This document shows, in pieces, positions 60,364 through 64,000 of a DNA stretch of 64,000 nt. The notes under the pieces were generated by a model. It saw only the letters and a list, made by a program, of their open reading frames with translations. It had not been told where the DNA came from and made no database searches. Both the position numbers and the translations under genes were made by a program. Within the stretch, counting starts at the first letter, position 1, and each line of letters begins with the position of its first letter. The stretch comes from an uncultured Bacteroides sp. (GTDB taxonomy: Bacteria > Bacteroidota > Bacteroidia > Bacteroidales > Bacteroidaceae), in contig NZ_OY782578.1 in NCBI RefSeq assembly GCF_963677945.1, positions 434,001 to 498,000 on the forward strand. Direction: 5' to 3'.

Positions 60364-60825
60364 ATGAACAATAATAATTCAGAATTTGAACCCAAGATCG
60401 TAGCTTTTGTATGCAACTGGTGTACGTATGCAGGAGCCGACTTAACGGGTACAAGCCGATTAAAATATGCTACGAACGTGAAAATCGTTCGTTTCCCATG
60501 TACCGGACGTATTGACTTTATGCTCCTTCTTAAAGCATTTGCTCAGGGAGCCGACGGAGTAATTGTTTCCGGCTGCCACCCTAACGACTGTCACTATACA
60601 AGTGGTAACTTCCACGCTCGTCGTCGTTGGATTACATTCCGCGGATTGCTCGATTTTATGGGTATTGATGTAAGTAGAATTCAGTACTCATGGGTTTCTG
60701 CTGCCGAAGGTGCAAAATGGGCCGATGTAGTTAATACTACCGTTGCCAATATCCGTGAGCTGGGTCCTTACACAGAATATCAAAAAGTTGCCGACTATTT
60801 AGATAAGGAGGAATACAATGGATAA
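60364..60825 (+). CDS. flxD: MvhD/FlxD-like [2Fe-2S] electron-transfer subunit
   Basis: 153 residues, the size of MvhD. Cluster ligands are recognisable in 'FVCNWCTYAGAD' (about 14-25), 'RFPCTGRID' and 'GCHPNDCHY' (about 75-83). The protein links the electron-input module to HdrA. Its stop overlaps the start of the next gene by eight bases, so translation is probably coupled. Confidence 0.92.
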   Translation: MNNNNSEFEPKIVAFVCNWCTYAGADLTGTSRLKYATNVKIVRFPCTGRIDFMLLLKAFAQGADGVIVSGCHPNDCHYTSGNFHARRRWITFRGLLDFMGIDVSRIQYSWVSAAEGAKWADVVNTTVANIRELGPYTEYQKVADYLDKEEYNG

Positions 60826-61618
60826 GTTGAGAGAAAAAGCCGCCGCATTACTTGCCGACGGAACCGTAACTATGGTTTTAGGTTACGAAGAAGGAACCAA
60901 TAAACCTCGTCCTGTATTCTGCCACACAGCCGAACAAGCTTCTAAACTGGTATATAGCAGCCAATGTATAAACAACCTGGCCGTTTATCTCACTAAGAAA
61001 GATATTATGGGCGCTGGTAAGGTAGCAGTTATAGCAACTATCCCAACTCTTAGAAGTATTCTTCAATTATCCGTTGAGAACCAGTTAAACGAAGATAACC
61101 TTGTGGTTATAACTGTAACAGATAAAGACGAGGTAAAGCAGTTTGCAAACTTCGCAGAGATCGAAGCGTATATTGCCGATTTCGAATTGAAACTTGAAGG
61201 CAAAGAACAGGAAATTATTAATAAGCTTGAAGACATGAGCCGCGAAGAACGTTTCAAGTTCTGGATGGAAGAGATGTCTCACTGCTTTAAATGTTACGCC
61301 TGTCGTGCAGCTTGTCCGCTTTGCTACTGTACAAAATGTATTGTTGAAGAGAACCGCCCACAATGGATTAACCCATGGGCTTCACCTTTGGCAAATATGG
61401 AATGGCAGATAAACCGTGCAATGCACATGGCCGGACGTTGTACCGGTTGCGGAGCATGTGGTGATGCTTGTCCGGTAGGTATTCCTATCCATTTGCTTAC
61501 TCGCAAGATGATAGAAGACCTTGCACCGGAATTTGGTTTCACACCTGGTCAGCCATCTAAGAATGGAAACGCTCTTTCCACATGGAAAGCAGACGATAAA
61601 GAAAACTTTATACGATAA
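60818..61618 (+). CDS. Flx iron-sulfur subunit with two [4Fe-4S] motifs
   Basis: 266 residues. The N-terminal 150 residues are mixed alpha/beta without recognisable cofactor motifs. The C-terminal part has 'CFKCYACRAACPLCYCTKC' (about 152-170, Cys-dense) and 'CTGCGACGDACPVGI' (about 208-222). It corresponds by position and content to one of the FlxB/FlxC subunits; I am not certain which letter applies. It shares overlapping translation with flxD and lies 6 bases before the next subunit. Confidence 0.82.
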   Translation: MDKLREKAAALLADGTVTMVLGYEEGTNKPRPVFCHTAEQASKLVYSSQCINNLAVYLTKKDIMGAGKVAVIATIPTLRSILQLSVENQLNEDNLVVITVTDKDEVKQFANFAEIEAYIADFELKLEGKEQEIINKLEDMSREERFKFWMEEMSHCFKCYACRAACPLCYCTKCIVEENRPQWINPWASPLANMEWQINRAMHMAGRCTGCGACGDACPVGIPIHLLTRKMIEDLAPEFGFTPGQPSKNGNALSTWKADDKENFIR

Positions 61619-61624
61619 GGAGCC

Positions 61625-62635
61625 ATGGAAACAAAATATATCAGTAAAAACGGACTGAATGAATGGTTCAGCCAGATTGTAAAAAGCGGAAAACGTGTTT
61701 ATGCACCGGTTGAAGAGCGCGGAAAAGTAGAATTTAAAAAAGTTCAGGCTCTCAGCGAAGTTGCCGAAGAATATATTCAGACTACGCAGTCTATAAAATC
61801 GGCTGTATTCCCTCGTGCCGAAGTTTTATTTTCATACGAGAAGGAAAATGGCAAGGTAAAGGTAGAAGATTTTAATCCTGATACAGTAAAAGAAACTGTT
61901 CTTTGGAAGATTCATCCATGCGATGCAGCAGGATTCAAACCATTGACTGCTATCTTTAACTGGGATTATACAGATAAATTATACAATGCTCACCTGGAAA
62001 AAACTACTCTTGTAACATTCAGTTGTGCTAAAGCAGACAAGAGTTGCTTCTGTACAAGTGTGAATGGCGGACCGGGTAATACTACAGGAAGCGATGTTCT
62101 GCTGACTATGCTTCCAGACGGAGGAGCTATTGTTGAGATCCTTACTCCTAAAGGCGAAACATTGGTGCAACTTGCAGCCTCAGCATTTGAGAATGATAAA
62201 GGCGAAGATAAATCTAAGTATTTAGCTGATGTGCCTCAGGCATTCGATATTGAAGAAGTAAGAGCACGTCTTACTACAGCATTTGACAGTTCTGTATGGA
62301 AAGAGCAATCAGAACGTTGTCTTGGTTGCGGTGCATGTGCATTTGTTTGTCCAACCTGTGCTTGTTTCGATATTCAGGAAGATGCCCACGGCTCTAAAGG
62401 AAAGCGCATCCGTTGCTGGGATTCATGCGGATTCTCTTTATTCACTTTGCATACATCAGGACACAATCCTCGTGCCGTGCAAAGTCAACGCTGGCGTCAA
62501 CGCATTTTGCATAAGTTCTCTTATATGCCCGATCGCCTCAGCGTATTTGGTTGTACAGGCTGTGGACGCTGTTCACGCGCTTGTCCGGTAGATATGAATA
62601 TACTTGAACACATAACTTCAATTGCAAAAAAATGA
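61625..62635 (+). CDS. Flx iron-sulfur subunit related to AsrA/HydB
   Basis: 336 residues resembling anaerobic sulfite reductase subunit A and sulfhydrogenase beta subunits. The domain with 'KIHPCDAAGFKPL' (about 97-109) and 'SCAKADKSCFCTSVNGGPG' is typical of that family. Two ferredoxin motifs follow: 'CLGCGACAFVCPTCACFD' (about 235) and 'CTGCGRCSRACPVDM' (about 310). It should pass electrons from the flavin subunit FlxA, whose gene overlaps it by four bases. Confidence 0.85.
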   Translation: METKYISKNGLNEWFSQIVKSGKRVYAPVEERGKVEFKKVQALSEVAEEYIQTTQSIKSAVFPRAEVLFSYEKENGKVKVEDFNPDTVKETVLWKIHPCDAAGFKPLTAIFNWDYTDKLYNAHLEKTTLVTFSCAKADKSCFCTSVNGGPGNTTGSDVLLTMLPDGGAIVEILTPKGETLVQLAASAFENDKGEDKSKYLADVPQAFDIEEVRARLTTAFDSSVWKEQSERCLGCGACAFVCPTCACFDIQEDAHGSKGKRIRCWDSCGFSLFTLHTSGHNPRAVQSQRWRQRILHKFSYMPDRLSVFGCTGCGRCSRACPVDMNILEHITSIAKK

Positions 62636-63474
62636 GCGAACAAAATATATATCTTCCATACCTGATGACCATTGATAAGATTACCAATGAAGCTCCGGGT
62701 GTGAGAACTTTCAAATTGAAATTTCAAAACGAAGAAGAGGCTAATGCATTTAATTTCAAAGCCGGACAGTTTGGTGAATATTCTGCTTTCGGTGAGGGAG
62801 AATCTACTTTCTGTATAGCCTCATCCCCTACTCGTAAGGGATATATTGAATGTACTTTCCGTGAAACAGGAAAGGTAACCTCGGGACTTGCCGACCTTGA
62901 AGAAGGTAGTACCATGGGGTTTCGCGGACCTTTTGGTAACACATTCCCAATGGACGAATGGAAAGGAAAGAGCCTGGTATTTATTGCCGGAGGTATCGCC
63001 TTGCCACCAATGCGTTGTGTAATCCAGAACGCACTCGATCTTCGTGAAAACTTTAAGGACATCACTATCGTTTACGGTGCAAAATCGGTGAACGACCTTG
63101 TTTATAAAGACGAACTAAAGGAATGGGCCGACCGTCCGGATGTAAATCTTGTAACTACAGTAGACCCGGGAGGCGAAACTCCCGACTGGAAAGGTGAAAT
63201 TGGATTTGTCCCTTCTGTAGTTGAAAAGACTGCTCCATCTCCAGAGAATACCATTGCTATTGTATGTGGTCCTCCTATCATGATTAAGTTTACCTTCCCT
63301 GTATTAGAGAAGCTAGGCTTTAAGGATGATCAGATCTACACTACATTGGAAAACCGTATGAAGTGTGGTATTGGTAAATGTGGCCGTTGCAACGTAGGCA
63401 AACTTTATGTATGCAAAGACGGTCCTGTATTCAGCAAAGAGCAATTAAATAACATTCCTGCTGAAGAATATTAA
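62632..63474 (+). CDS. flxA: NAD(P)H/FAD-binding subunit FlxA (AsrB/HydG-type)
   Basis: 280 residues of the ferredoxin-NADP reductase-like family. FAD-binding barrel with 'STFCIASSP' (about 59-67, replacing RxYS), nucleotide-binding half starting 'VFIAGGIALPPMRCVI' (about 117-132), and C-terminal [2Fe-2S] site 'MKCGIGKCGRCNVG...YVCKDGPVF' (about 243-265). This is the expected NADH entry or exit point of the complex. It is the last gene of the operon; a perfect terminator follows. Confidence 0.9.
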   Translation: MSEQNIYLPYLMTIDKITNEAPGVRTFKLKFQNEEEANAFNFKAGQFGEYSAFGEGESTFCIASSPTRKGYIECTFRETGKVTSGLADLEEGSTMGFRGPFGNTFPMDEWKGKSLVFIAGGIALPPMRCVIQNALDLRENFKDITIVYGAKSVNDLVYKDELKEWADRPDVNLVTTVDPGGETPDWKGEIGFVPSVVEKTAPSPENTIAIVCGPPIMIKFTFPVLEKLGFKDDQIYTTLENRMKCGIGKCGRCNVGKLYVCKDGPVFSKEQLNNIPAEEY

Positions 63475-63500
63475 TCGTTTTACGATTCCTTATAAGCAAC

Positions 63501-63537
63501 AAAGCGGAGACAGTGCTAAACATTGTCTCCGCTTTTT
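63501..63537 (+). terminator. Terminator of the hdr-flx operon
   Basis: AAAGCGGAGACA (63501-63512) pairs with TGTCTCCGCTTT (63524-63535), followed by T-rich sequence, 26 bases after the last stop codon. Confidence 0.92.
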
Positions 63538-63735
63538 GTTTTTAAACTCAAAACGTATTATATGACAGTTTAAAAGATAAAATTATTTTTGTATAAAATT
63601 ATCAAGTAAATTAATCCACTATAATTAAAATATACATAACTTTGAATCTGAAAATAAAATACACATAGAAATAAATTATAAAAAACTGATTACCAATCTA
63701 TTAATAAAACATCACCATCTATAAACACTACAACC

Positions 63736-63924
63736 ATGAATGAATCAGGCATAAAAGAATTAATAAAAAAAGAGAAAAGACCAAGAAAAAAGATAACTAC
63801 TATCGCAATCTATGCTATAATAACAATAATAGTTGCATTGATTGCAATTGACATTTATAGCAGTCGAGACGACATTGTTGCCGGTTTTAAAGATGGTTAT
63901 CAAGAGGGTTTAAATATGAAATAG
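63736..63924 (+). CDS. Small single-helix membrane protein
   Basis: 62 residues. A strongly basic N-terminus ('[11 protein letters not shown]') is followed by one hydrophobic helix (about 21-42, rich in Ile/Ala) and a short acidic tail '[17 protein letters not shown]'. The basic-then-hydrophobic order and AT-rich, Ile-heavy codon use resemble many unnamed Bacteroidales small membrane proteins. No family recognised; no gene follows before the window ends. Confidence 0.6.
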   Translation: MNESGIKELIKKEKRPRKKITTIAIYAIITIIVALIAIDIYSSRDDIVAGFKDGYQEGLNMK

Positions 63925-64000
63925 AAGTGACCTTGCCATATGATATATACCGATAAAACAAAAAGCTTCTCAATAAAAAAAATAAATAAATACATAAGAG

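Noticed and set aside
56949..63474. Methanogen-type Hdr-Mvh hydrogenase complex
   Set aside because: There are no MvhA/MvhG hydrogenase subunits. An NAD/FAD subunit and AsrA-like protein take their place, which fits Flx-Hdr.

Overview
The window is AT-rich DNA that looks like the chromosome of a Bacteroides species or a close Bacteroidales relative. The evidence is the Bacteroidetes-type promoter -7 box (TAnnTTTG) in front of many genes, tRNA genes without an encoded CCA, and families typical of the group: DUF3244 proteins, TPR-HTH membrane regulators, Reg_prop sensors and an SR-rich secreted protein. Central metabolism points to an acetate-forming anaerobe (pta/ackA, tryptophanase, a seven-gene Flx-Hdr electron-transfer operon). 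The genus is inferred; no rRNA or marker gene fixes the species.

Layout. 1-8 kb: 5' part of a beta-propeller sensor (runs off the left edge), MFS transporter, sugar O-acetyltransferase, tRNA-Pro and tRNA-Phe, an isolated small membrane protein beside a cassette-like inverted repeat, a decayed stretch, a DJ-1/PfpI protein, and a cold-shock/RRM RNA-binding pair. 8-16 kb: lipoprotein, DinB, AraC regulator, small membrane protein, 3-methyladenine glycosylase, an E1-like TcdA paralogue, tryptophanase and a GH28 enzyme. 16-24 kb: Crp/Fnr regulator, outer-membrane barrel, phosphate module (DUF47 + PiT), S1-domain protein, SR-rich repeat protein and a GT51 transglycosylase. 24-32 kb: secreted nuclease, then a five-gene MacAB-TolC-like export operon and a ROK kinase. 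32-37 kb: pta / hydroxyacyl-CoA dehydrogenase-like / ackA operon and a rubrerythrin-VIT1 iron transporter.

37-43 kb: an 860-base non-coding block with dispersed repeats and a candidate small RNA, then two paralogous TPR-HTH regulators bracketing two DUF3244-type proteins, then lrgAB. 43-56 kb: two acyltransferases, cdaA-folP, murF, VanZ, an HhH protein, a LolD-like ATPase, TcdA, a cation/proton antiporter, a lamin-tail surface protein and asd. 57-63.5 kb: hdrC-hdrB-hdrA-flxD-(two Fe-S subunits)-flxA, which should encode a complex coupling NADH to ferredoxin and a disulfide-type acceptor. A small membrane protein closes the window.

Two intergenic repeat families stand out. One is arrays of TGTACA palindromes at exactly 22-base spacing at three loci (2, 4 and 3 copies). 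The other is an approximately 108-base element with six CTAG-type motifs at fixed offsets, present twice in opposite orientation. I recognise neither as a named element.
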